From contig CAADWS010000005.1 of assembly GCA_900752815.1 (NCBI GenBank), positions 1 to 13,973 of the forward strand: a stretch of 13,973 nt of DNA, written 5' to 3'. This DNA comes from Bacteroidaceae bacterium. Lineage in GTDB: Bacteria > Bacteroidota > Bacteroidia > Bacteroidales > Bacteroidaceae. The position numbers and the translations under genes were made by a program. The notes beneath the pieces are model-generated. The model saw only the letters and a program-made list of their open reading frames with translations. It was not told where the DNA came from and ran no database searches. Of this stretch, positions 7,881 through 13,973 are shown in pieces (positions within the stretch are counted from its first letter, which is position 1; the number at the start of each line of letters is the position of its first letter).

Positions 7881-8067
7881 CAATAGACTCTATCGTAATC
7901 AATCCGTCCTTTGACACGTGCGCTCGCTTTCACACGGCAGCCGTTTTCACCGAGCAATGAAAGGCAAAAACCATCACCGGGTAATCACCTGACCTGCCGG
8001 CGCAGGTAGGGCAAGGAACAGCAAAGGACACATTAACAGTATCCGCCACAAGAAAGGGGCACAACGG

Positions 8068-9681
8068 ATGGAAAACAACAAAATACTCATACAAGACCTG
8101 GCCGAAGCCATTGCCAACCGGGAAGGAATCACCAAGAAGAAGGCCGAAACGTTCGTCAAGGCGCTCTTCGAGATGGTTGAAGAGGGACTTGCGCACGACA
8201 AATTCGTAAAAATCAAAGGACTGGGCACGTTCAAGCTGATTGAAGTTGGTGAACGGGAAAGCGTGAACATCAACACCGGCGAACGATTCTCCATCGAAAG
8301 CCACAGCAAAATCAGTTTCACGCCCGATGCCCTCCTCAGGGACCTGGTCAACGCACCATTTGCCCATTTTCAGACTACAATCCTCAATGAAGAAACGGAA
8401 CTCGACGAACTGGACCGCGTAGATGCCGAACTCCTGCCGGACGCTGAAAGAGACGAGGAGGACACGACGGGAGAGGAACACAAACCGGACGCTGCCGCCG
8501 ATTCCCCAGCACAGACCGTTCTCCAGCCGGAAACGGACATTGCGGACGAGAATGAAATCATTACTACAGAAGAAACAGGCGCATCTTTTGAAAAAGAAAT
8601 AATTATCAAGGAAGAGCCTAAAGAGGATACAGCTTCGGAAGAGACCGGAAACGCCCCCGAGGAGTCTGCAGAGGAAGCCGGGGAAGAAGAAACAAGCACT
8701 CCCGGAGAAGATGTCGAGGCAAGCCAACATCGGGAGAACGTGGGCATCTCCGCTGAAGAAGACGGCAGTTCTGCTCTCCAGGAAACAGACGACAAGATGC
8801 AGGAGGCTGAAGAACCGGAAGATGATGCCGAATCGACCCTACCAACCACGACAAGCAACAACGATTTCTGCGATGAAACCGGCACCCCTACAGACAGGGA
8901 GCCGGAAAAAGGTGGGGAGAAGGCAGAGGAAGCCGAACCGGAGACACCCACGGAAGCACCGGACGCAATTCCCCGTGCGGCACCGGAAGCTCCGAAGGAA
9001 GGGATGGCGGAAGACAGCCGTTCCTGCGATGAAACGGCCGCTCCCGGCGAACGGGAATGCCTGCAATACATCATCCGGGATGAAAGACCGCTGCGCCCGA
9101 ATATATGGAAGGTGGTAGCCCTGGCATTACTGGCAGCCCTGATACTGACACTGACCTATTTTGCCGGCTACTTCAAGTTGTTCTGCCCGTGTGAGATATG
9201 GGACTGCAACGACTCCGTCGGCCCCTCAACGGGTGTGACGGTACCGATTTCCCGCCAGCCGGCGGTGCCTGCGGTCCAGACGGACAGCACACAAACGGAC
9301 AGTATGGAGTTGCTACCCGCAACGGCTCCATCGGACAGTACGCGCCAACAGGTGGCTACCTCAACGGATGCTGTCCGCAACAACACGGCTCCGAAACCGG
9401 CTGCAACCACGAAAAAGACGGAGAATCGGCAGAATGCCGCACGTGAACCAGCAAGCCACCCAGCGACCTATCCTCAAGTCAACGGCGGCAAATATCAGAT
9501 CACAGGTACGCTGCGTACCTATCGGGTGGCCGGCGGAGAGACCCTGCGCGCCATTGCGCAAAAAATATACGGCAGTAAAGGGTATGCTGTATACATCGCT
9601 ACCTACAACCGAATTGAAGACCCCAACCGGATAGACAGCGGCACGCTCCTGCAGCTCCCCCGCTTGGAAAAACGGCCATAA
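8068..9681 (+). CDS. HU domain - acidic linker - membrane helix - LysM domain protein
   Basis: The 537-residue protein has four parts. Residues 1-95 form an HU-like DNA-binding domain (KKKAETFVKALFEMVEEGL, KIKGLGTFKLIEV, then an arm with VNINTGERFSIESHSKISFTP). Residues 105-335 are a long, very Glu/Asp-rich low-complexity linker. Residues 347-368 are one hydrophobic helix (VVALALLAALILTLTYFAGYF). After it come LFCPCEIWDC with three Cys, a Ser/Thr/Pro/Ala/Gln-rich spacer (about 382-475) and a C-terminal LysM domain (483-533, with YRVAGGETLRAIAQKIYG and DSGTLLQLP). With no signal peptide, the predicted topology is HU in the cytoplasm and LysM in the periplasm. It could therefore link DNA to peptidoglycan; this is inferred from domains only. 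It is the last gene of the ftsY-rimO-HU block. Confidence 0.9.
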   Translation: MENNKILIQDLAEAIANREGITKKKAETFVKALFEMVEEGLAHDKFVKIKGLGTFKLIEVGERESVNINTGERFSIESHSKISFTPDALLRDLVNAPFAHFQTTILNEETELDELDRVDAELLPDAERDEEDTTGEEHKPDAAADSPAQTVLQPETDIADENEIITTEETGASFEKEIIIKEEPKEDTASEETGNAPEESAEEAGEEETSTPGEDVEASQHRENVGISAEEDGSSALQETDDKMQEAEEPEDDAESTLPTTTSNNDFCDETGTPTDREPEKGGEKAEEAEPETPTEAPDAIPRAAPEAPKEGMAEDSRSCDETAAPGERECLQYIIRDERPLRPNIWKVVALALLAALILTLTYFAGYFKLFCPCEIWDCNDSVGPSTGVTVPISRQPAVPAVQTDSTQTDSMELLPATAPSDSTRQQVATSTDAVRNNTAPKPAATTKKTENRQNAAREPASHPATYPQVNGGKYQITGTLRTYRVAGGETLRAIAQKIYGSKGYAVYIATYNRIEDPNRIDSGTLLQLPRLEKRP

Positions 9682-9825
9682 CCGCGTCCTACCATAGGCA
9701 CGTCCTGCTCCATAAACGAGCAGTCTGCATCTTTTCCCTGCTTATGCCGGCACAACATACAAAGCCGGTCCGGCTCCAGATACTGGTACCGGGCACTGGA
9801 GATGCCCCAAACAACAGCCATCCTG

Positions 9826-9869
9826 CGGCATTCAAAACCACCTTGTATTCCATACGAACCTGAATGCCG
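9826..9869. terminator. Structured stem between convergent genes, possible bidirectional terminator
   Basis: CGGCATTCA at 9826-9834 pairs perfectly with TGAATGCCG at 9861-9869, and a smaller hairpin (GTAT-TCC-ATAC) lies inside. It is in the 215-bp gap where the HU/LysM gene and the eptA-like gene converge. Neither side has a strong T run. A weaker 6-bp hairpin with a later TTTT lies at 9705-9723. Confidence 0.35.
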
Positions 9870-9896
9870 ACACTACATTTGACTTCTATTTTTATC

Positions 9897-11600
9897 TTAT
9901 TCCGCTATCCGATAACGGCGGAATGCATTCCAGTCTTCTTCCTCCCAATCCATTTCCGAGAAAGGAACAGCCACATTACGGTCGTCCAGATAAACCCGCG
10001 GCCGGCAGCTATAAGACGAACTGGCCACCGACAAAGAGTCATCGCGGTAACGTGTCTGTATGCCGGCCAGATGCAGCATACTATGGAAAAACGATGCTGA
10101 AGAAGACACCGGATTTTCCCGGTTGGCCGACACTGCCGCAGCCTGCACAGGATAAGCCGTACGGTATTCCTCAGACATCCACACCAGAAACGGCACATGC
10201 ACCTGATAGTAGGTGGGCACGGGCGATGCATGCAGGAAACGACGCCGGTCATCATCAAAGATATCCTCCCCATGGTCGGAAGTATAAAGCAGGACCGCCG
10301 GTATCTGTTCCTGCCGGAGCATACGAATCAAGTCGGCCAGAAAGGCATCCGTGTAACGGATAGTATTGTCATAGGCATTGAGCAATGTCGGACGGTTGGA
10401 GGGTTCCGCATCAGTCGGACTGTCGGGGAGAAAGCAGGCAGCGGTTTCCGGATAACGCTCCCGATAATTGAAATGCGAACCGTACTGATGCAACACAATG
10501 AACTGTTTCGTGCGTTGCTGCTTCAATTCCTCCGCCACCATCTGCAACAATTCGCCATCGGACGGATTGCGGGTGGAATTCTTCCCTTCTTCCCGCAGGA
10601 AACAGCAACGGTCCGCCTCTTTTCCGAAAAACTCGATAAACGAATGATTGTAGCGCTGATTGGAGAAATAGGCCGTATGGAAACCCGCTTCCCGGAAAGC
10701 GGTCAACACGCCCTTACGGTAATAGATAGAGTCGTAATCGATGGCTGAAACCGGCGACAACAGCATGGGCACACTCTTGTGTGTCGTATTCGACTCACTC
10801 AACGTAAGGGGGAAATAGTTGCATCCGTCCATTTGCGCCAGCTGCGGGTTGGTAGGACGTGCATACCCCTGCAAAGCCCAATTACAGGCCCGCGAAGTTT
10901 CCCCGACCACCAACACGTATACTTCCCGCCGGTCAGCCGGATGCAGGGAGGAAGCTCCATAGGAAAAATACTGGGACGATGTCGTATAATTTTCCGTCAG
11001 TGCCGTGCGTTCCACGGCCAGACCGATATTGTAACAGACATTCAGCGGGTAAAGGTCGGACAACGTATCGTAGCGCTCTTCGAAAAGCACCGCTCCTATC
11101 CAACAACCTATCCCCGTCACCAACAGATAGCGAAAACGCCGACGTGCCACTGTCATAAAAGTCTGAGGAAGCTGCTGCCGACGAACTGCCGAAACTCCGG
11201 CCATCACCAATGCCGGCACATAAAGTACGACAACCAGTATGATAGCCGGCATCAGTTTGCCCAGCAACTCGAGAGCCTCGTCAGAATTTGTCGTGACCAG
11301 ATTCAAGAACATGTCAACGGCAATAATCGACCGCCGGAACAGGTACAACAGCACAATCTGGAAGGCAGCCAGAAAAATCAGCGGAAGCAGCCACAAAAAC
11401 GTGCGGCCCGTCTTGCGGGAAACACACAACAAGCCCCAGTAGACCGACAACGGCAAAAGTACATTACACAACCGCCCCATCCAGCCCATCGGCTCCGTAA
11501 TGCTCAACAGCACATTCGGTACCAACAGCACGGACAAGAATACATAGAAAAGCACTGAGGGGTTTCCCATAGTCCGAAAAACGAAATGCTTCCACTTCAT
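9897..11600 (-). CDS. eptA: Lipid A phosphoethanolamine transferase, EptA-like
   Basis: This inner-membrane enzyme moves phosphoethanolamine from phosphatidylethanolamine to lipid A phosphate, which usually lowers cationic-peptide binding. The 567 residues form about five N-terminal membrane helices (roughly 14-35, 45-60, 67-88, 118-138, 159-176) and a periplasmic alkaline-phosphatase-like domain. By comparison with MCR-1 and EptA, the catalytic set is intact: Glu234 in VVGETSR, nucleophile Thr273 in SNTTHKSVP, Asp442 and His443 in TSDHGED. LHQYGSH (371, 376) and LHASP (457) supply the His residues near substrate. The start at 11600 puts the first helix in the right place. The exact acceptor cannot be read from sequence. 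The gene is transcribed toward the ftsY block and seems monocistronic, with a predicted leader of about 210 nt. Confidence 0.88.
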   Translation of the reverse strand: MKWKHFVFRTMGNPSVLFYVFLSVLLVPNVLLSITEPMGWMGRLCNVLLPLSVYWGLLCVSRKTGRTFLWLLPLIFLAAFQIVLLYLFRRSIIAVDMFLNLVTTNSDEALELLGKLMPAIILVVVLYVPALVMAGVSAVRRQQLPQTFMTVARRRFRYLLVTGIGCWIGAVLFEERYDTLSDLYPLNVCYNIGLAVERTALTENYTTSSQYFSYGASSLHPADRREVYVLVVGETSRACNWALQGYARPTNPQLAQMDGCNYFPLTLSESNTTHKSVPMLLSPVSAIDYDSIYYRKGVLTAFREAGFHTAYFSNQRYNHSFIEFFGKEADRCCFLREEGKNSTRNPSDGELLQMVAEELKQQRTKQFIVLHQYGSHFNYRERYPETAACFLPDSPTDAEPSNRPTLLNAYDNTIRYTDAFLADLIRMLRQEQIPAVLLYTSDHGEDIFDDDRRRFLHASPVPTYYQVHVPFLVWMSEEYRTAYPVQAAAVSANRENPVSSSASFFHSMLHLAGIQTRYRDDSLSVASSSYSCRPRVYLDDRNVAVPFSEMDWEEEDWNAFRRYRIAE

Positions 11601-11820
11601 ACCCGATTATCATTATAGATTCATAAAAGCATGCCGTTTGCCGACCTGACACCACCGTCTCCATTCCTCCCGTCGAGGAAAAGAGACATGATGACCATGT
11701 AGTTCTCAAAAAGTTGCCATTTTCGGCAAACCGGCGTAATGGTAATTGAAAAAGTAACTGCGAGGAGACGCGGCATCACTACCGCAACGGCATTTCCGCC
11801 GTCACCTCCACATCATTACG

Positions 11821-11851
11821 CAAAGATAGCGAAAGGCGAGCGCAATGACAA
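11821..11851 (-). promoter_or_regulatory. Promoter upstream of eptA, near-copy of the ftsY promoter
   Basis: On the minus strand TTG (11851-11849) and an exact TATCTTTG (11828-11821) are 20 bp apart. The spacer CATTGCGCTCGCCTTTC and the flanking bases match the ftsY promoter with a one-base change beside the -7 box. The eptA start is 221 bp downstream. That leader (11601-11820) contains no convincing gene but has a 5-bp hairpin followed by TTTTT at 11729-11708, a possible attenuator. Confidence 0.65.
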
Positions 11852-11919
11852 GACGAAAACAAAATTTTCAGCATTGATATGGCCGATCCACATCCCATCA
11901 GCCATTTTGTTGCAGGGAA

Positions 11920-12045
11920 CAGGCAAAAATGGTTGCGATGGAGGGACGTACCGATAAGATGCGTCCGATGTCTATTCAATGTGCTGAGGTTTCTCATCTC
12001 GTGTAAGTGTTTATATTCAACGACGGTTGTTATTTGAATTATTGC
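11920..12045. repeat. Intergenic repeat, copy C, truncated
   Basis: The segment from AAAATGGTTGCGATGGAGGG through GTACCGATAAGATGCGTCCG to CAACGACGGTTGTTATTTG follows the left half of copies A and B in the same orientation. The right half, with the inverted arm, is missing. Similarity stops near 12045, where a sequence starting CTGTCCGCTAAAATG begins, so the element appears cut by a later insertion or deletion. Confidence 0.7.
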
Positions 12046-12061
12046 TGTCCGCTAAAATGTA

Positions 12062-12109
12062 TACTTTTGCACATAGTTAGATTGTTTTATTTGGCGACAG
12101 AAATCTAAC
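12062..12109 (+). promoter_or_regulatory. Orphan -7 box followed by a hairpin
   Basis: An exact TACTTTTG (12062-12069) is followed at once by an 8-bp hairpin (GTTAGATT at 12076-12083 with AATCTAAC at 12102-12109). No gene of normal size follows; the only downstream frame is about 45 codons and runs through an IS boundary. It may be the leader of a lost gene, the outer end of an insertion sequence (the preceding CTGTCCGCTAAA looks like an IS tip), or a small RNA. The 12046-12245 stretch otherwise shows no gene. Confidence 0.35.
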
Positions 12110-12133
12110 AAAAATGGACTGACATTGCAAATA

Positions 12134-12172
12134 ATGAACTGCCCCCAAAAGTTAGGCATAAAACTTTTTTGG
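12134..12172. mobile_element. Possible IS3-family terminal sequence
   Basis: TGAACTGCCCCCAAAAGTTA resembles the terminal inverted repeats of IS3/IS150-type elements. It is followed by a small AT hairpin (AAAAGTT/AACTTTT). No transposase or matching second end is visible, so this is at most a remnant. Confidence 0.3.
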
Positions 12173-12269
12173 ATGGGCTGTTCAAGCGGAAACATCCTCA
12201 TTTTTATGCCTTTGCAAAAATTTTATCGAGCAGCAAAAAAGTATCTAGGGATATTCAGTAAATGTCCCT

Positions 12270-12324
12270 AAAAAATAAGATGGCATATGAAGATGATAAA
12301 ACTGACTACTTCATATGCTATCTT
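12270..12324 (-). terminator. Terminator of the IS transposase transcript
   Basis: A stem at 12277-12292 with 12309-12324 (15 of 16 pairs, core CATATGAAG) is followed on the minus strand by a TTATTTTTTA run. It lies just inside the left inverted repeat of the IS, downstream of the transposase. Confidence 0.6.
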
Positions 12325-12434
12325 TATTGCTATTTCCCGTGCATTCTCACATGATTCTATCCGGTCTATCCGGCATGACATAACGTTCCGAAAGAAGTCC
12401 GATGACTTCTTCTGCTTCTGTCTGTAAATTCATA

Positions 12435-13554
12435 TCATACCACACTAACAGATCTATTCCTGATCTTGTCAGTCATCAGTACGGCATTTGCTGTATGTAT
12501 TCCAAAGAAAATTCACAGGATTTCCGTCTTCCTATTCCGGACCTTTATCCTAGAGAGTGAGTAATGCTACTTGTGAGTTCCGATATTTCCTTCAAGTCCG
12601 GTGGCCCATTCTCTAGAATATGTCGTCTATCTGTATATTGTTGACTTTTGTACCGAATTCAGCAGATTTTATTTCCTTCCCTCTTACTATTAGACGTACA
12701 TAATGACGGTCATTGCTGACGATGCGGTCACTGACTATCCGTCCTTCAAACAGCTCCTTTTCCTGTACAAGAACCTTTCTGATGATGGAAAGACGTTTCT
12801 GGTAATCCTGTGTATATCGGAGCAAGCTTCCGTACCGGCTATGAATTTCATCTCTCTGCATGAGGAGTTTTTCAAGAAGCCTGATCATACGACGCTTGAG
12901 CATTCTTGTCCTTGAAGCCTTCCTTTTTCTTTGCTTGCAATAGGACAGGTAGGACTCCGCTACATTCTTGTATTTGTTGCGGGGACGTCTTATGCCAAGC
13001 TCCACACAATGCCTGCAGATATATCTGTAGAGCCATTCGATGCTTTCCCAGAGGAGTTTCATGTCCGTAGGAAAACGCATGCAGCTCTAGCATGTGGCAT
13101 CGGTCATGCAGGCATGGGGGGCATCAAGATAAGGCTTCCAATGTGAGGCCAGGACTTCCTGCAGGGAGTCGATATCAAGACGGGATGCCATCTCGTTACG
13201 AATAGAACTGACTATCTTGTAGTTGGTTATGGGAAAAGACGGATCTATCATGATTCCGCAGAACATCTGGTAGTGTATGTTGCCATTGAGATGTTCCACC
13301 AGATCTCTGTCGGAGAATCCGGTGTACGCCTTCAGCACCATAAGGGCAATCTTTACGGAAGGAATGAAAATGTTCCTACGTCCCAGACGCTGCTTTGACA
13401 GGCCCATAGTCTTTGCCATACGCTCAAATGGAAACACGGAATGAAGTCTGCCGAGTTCACTCTCAGCGAAACTCTTGCGGTATTTTTCCAGAATATCAAA
13501 TTCTGTAAAGCCCAAAGTAGGGTGAATTTCTGAAATATTGTGTATCTTAGCCAT
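12435..13554 (-). pseudogene. IS1182-like DDE transposase, broken by stops and an internal deletion
   Basis: The N-terminal piece (13554-13087, starting MAKIHNISEIHPTLGFTEFD) has the transposase N-domain and ends at DATC, which probably holds the first catalytic Asp. A TAG at 13087-13089 interrupts it, and the same frame continues (PTDMKLLWESIEWLYRY) to a TAG at 12613-12615. A C-terminal piece in a shifted frame follows (ATGLEGNIG, FFGIHTANAV). It contains a further TAG (12567-12569) and TGA (12513-12515), and the probable catalytic Glu in LEG. From memory of the family, the central part with the second Asp is missing near 12612, presumably by deletion. It cannot make an active protein. I give the remnant end as the next in-frame stop. 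Confidence 0.85.
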
Positions 13555-13570
13555 ATCTTAGTTGTGGAAT

Positions 13571-13609
13571 TTCCCCCGTTTTGGCCGTCAAACCTTAATT
13601 TCGGGGGAA
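13571..13609. repeat. C-run/G-run inverted repeat in the transposase leader
   Basis: TTCCCCCG (13571-13578) pairs perfectly with CGGGGGAA (13602-13609). In the minus-strand transcript the GGGGGAAA arm lies about 17 nt before the transposase ATG and could be sequestered by the upstream CCCCC arm. That would limit transposase translation. Confidence 0.5.
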
Positions 13610-13613
13610 TACC

Positions 13614-13644
13614 TAAAGATACAAAAAAGCCAGCTAATTCGCAA
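13614..13644 (-). promoter_or_regulatory. Candidate transposase promoter
   Basis: On the minus strand TATCTTTA (13621-13614) differs from the TAnnTTTG consensus only at its last base, and a TTG (13644-13642) lies 20 bp upstream of it. The -33 box falls inside the loop of the hairpin at 13628-13669. Confidence 0.4.
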
Positions 13645-13669
13645 CAATTTGTTTATGAATTAGTTGGCT
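13623..13669 (-). terminator. Terminator facing into the IS from outside
   Basis: On the minus strand AGCCAACTAATTC (13669-13657) pairs with GAATTAGCTGGCT (13640-13628) in 12 of 13 positions and is followed by six T. It lies between the right end of the IS and the transposase start, so it would stop transcripts entering from the neighbouring DNA. Confidence 0.65.
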
Positions 13670-13698
13670 CATTTTATACTATTTACTGAATGTCCCTA

Positions 13699-13740
13699 AG
13701 ATAGGCTGAATTTCCGAAAATATTTTGTACCTTAACGTGA
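13699..13740 (-). pseudogene. Scrap of a second, related IS transposase start
   Basis: Just outside the IS, the minus strand reads K-V-Q-N-I-S-E-I-Q-P-I-L if one T is removed from a TTTT run. This matches KIHNISEIHPTL, the start of the neighbouring transposase, at 9 of 12 positions. Only about 12 codons survive. The other flank of the IS (before 12246) does not continue this gene, so it is not a simple insertion of one IS into the other. Confidence 0.5.
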
Positions 13741-13796
13741 GTTAGGTATAATTATTTATCCCAGGGCAGAGGTCATTGTATGCTATTGCCGCATCC

Positions 13797-13899
13797 CACC
13801 ACACAGTCGTACTGACAGAAAATTCTAAAGTACTGATAAAAAATTCTGTCAGTACTTTTGTTTTTACGAAAGTACTGACTGTTTTTGCGGTGTGTGGTG
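13797..13899. repeat. Nested palindrome with four AGTACTGA-type motifs
   Basis: An inner hairpin pairs GTACTGACAGAA (13809-13820) with TTCTGTCAGTAC (13844-13855). A second hairpin pairs CAGTACTTT (13850-13858) with AAAGTACTG (13869-13877). An outer stem pairs CACCACAC (13797-13804) with GTGTGGTG (13892-13899) and continues through CAGTC-GTAC with a bulge. The (A)GTACTGA motif occurs at 13809, 13829 and 13870 in one orientation and at 13846-13855 in the other. The open frame on the minus strand here is a by-product. I see no gene in 13741-13973. Confidence 0.75.
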
Positions 13900-13900
13900 T

Positions 13901-13952
13901 ACTAAAAATGGTTGACAGGTTAAACACTAAAAACGATTAGGGTTGACAACCT
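13901..13952. repeat. Direct repeats (ACTAAAAA...GGTTGACA) at the window edge
   Basis: ACTAAAAATGGTTGACAGGT (13901-13920) is repeated from 13926 as ACTAAAAACG, then 5 nt, then GGTTGACAACCT. The two units start 25 bp apart and the second is about 7 nt longer. They could be iterons, integrase arm sites, or part of an operator. The array may continue past the window. Confidence 0.5.
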
Positions 13953-13973
13953 GATTTCTTATTCCTGTCTGTG

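Larger units (their letters stand above)
12246..13698 (-). mobile_element. IS1182-like insertion sequence, decayed
   Basis: The ends are inverted repeats: AGGGATATTCAGTAAAT at 12247-12263 matches the reverse complement of ATTTACTGAATGTCCCT at 13681-13697 in 16 of 17 positions. The element is about 1.45 kb and carries one transposase frame on the minus strand, now broken in several places. A terminator-like hairpin lies inside each end. I see no clean target duplication. The family call rests on the transposase sequence and the terminal repeats. Confidence 0.8.

Noticed and set aside
8370..9074. 234-codon Ser-rich minus-strand frame opposite the acidic linker
   Set aside because: Ser-rich low complexity is the mirror image of GAA/GAG/GAC-rich coding on the plus strand.
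11464..11709. 81-codon minus-strand frame overlapping the eptA start
   Set aside because: Most of it lies inside eptA in another frame and it has no recognisable domain.
13797..13899. Integron attC site
   Set aside because: The structure is a bulged palindrome, but the conserved R' GTTRRRY and its partner are not at the ends and there are no cassettes or integron integrase.
13742..13927. 61-codon minus-strand frame at the right edge
   Set aside because: It is composed of the nested palindromes; its repeated STxxFVKT/FSVSTT character comes from the repeats.

Overview
The window looks like a Bacteroidales chromosome, probably Bacteroides or Phocaeicola. The evidence is Bacteroidetes-type promoters (TAnnTTTG near -7), a TamL-type Omp85 lipoprotein, the block ftsY-rimO-HU-(HU/LysM), and insertion sequences typical of this group. 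Genus is an inference; I could run no search.

Layout. (1) Positions 1-600 are debris: the end of an IS21-like element, then a piece of a tyrosine recombinase that has lost both ends and runs into a 76-bp near-perfect palindrome. (2) Positions 808-4183 hold two genes, each with its own promoter-like box: the Omp85/TamL outer-membrane assembly protein and a YycJ/WalJ-like metallo-beta-lactamase-fold hydrolase. (3) Positions 4291-4442 are a complete tRNA-Cys unit with promoter, gene and terminator. (4) Positions 4443-5080 carry no gene but hold two tandem copies of an intergenic repeat with 33-bp inverted ends. (5) Positions 5083-9681 are a same-strand block: ftsY (SRP receptor), rimO (ribosomal protein S12 methylthiotransferase), a small HU-family DNA-binding protein, and a 537-residue protein joining an HU domain, an acidic linker, one membrane helix and a LysM domain. 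(6) A lipid A phosphoethanolamine transferase (eptA-like) converges on this block from the minus strand. Its predicted promoter almost copies the ftsY promoter, and a third copy of the repeat lies upstream of it. (7) From about 12045 the DNA becomes AT-richer and mobile: a possible IS end with an orphan promoter and hairpin, a decayed IS1182-like element, a scrap of a related element, and at the right edge a nested palindrome followed by iteron-like direct repeats.

How the parts fit. The central genes mostly serve the cell envelope: outer-membrane protein assembly, targeting to the inner membrane, lipid A modification, and a protein whose architecture could tether DNA to peptidoglycan. The HU-membrane-LysM protein is the best candidate for an undescribed function. 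The structured DNA at both edges (523-598 and 13797-13952) and the self-insulating 5' end of the insertion sequence are the main non-coding signals.
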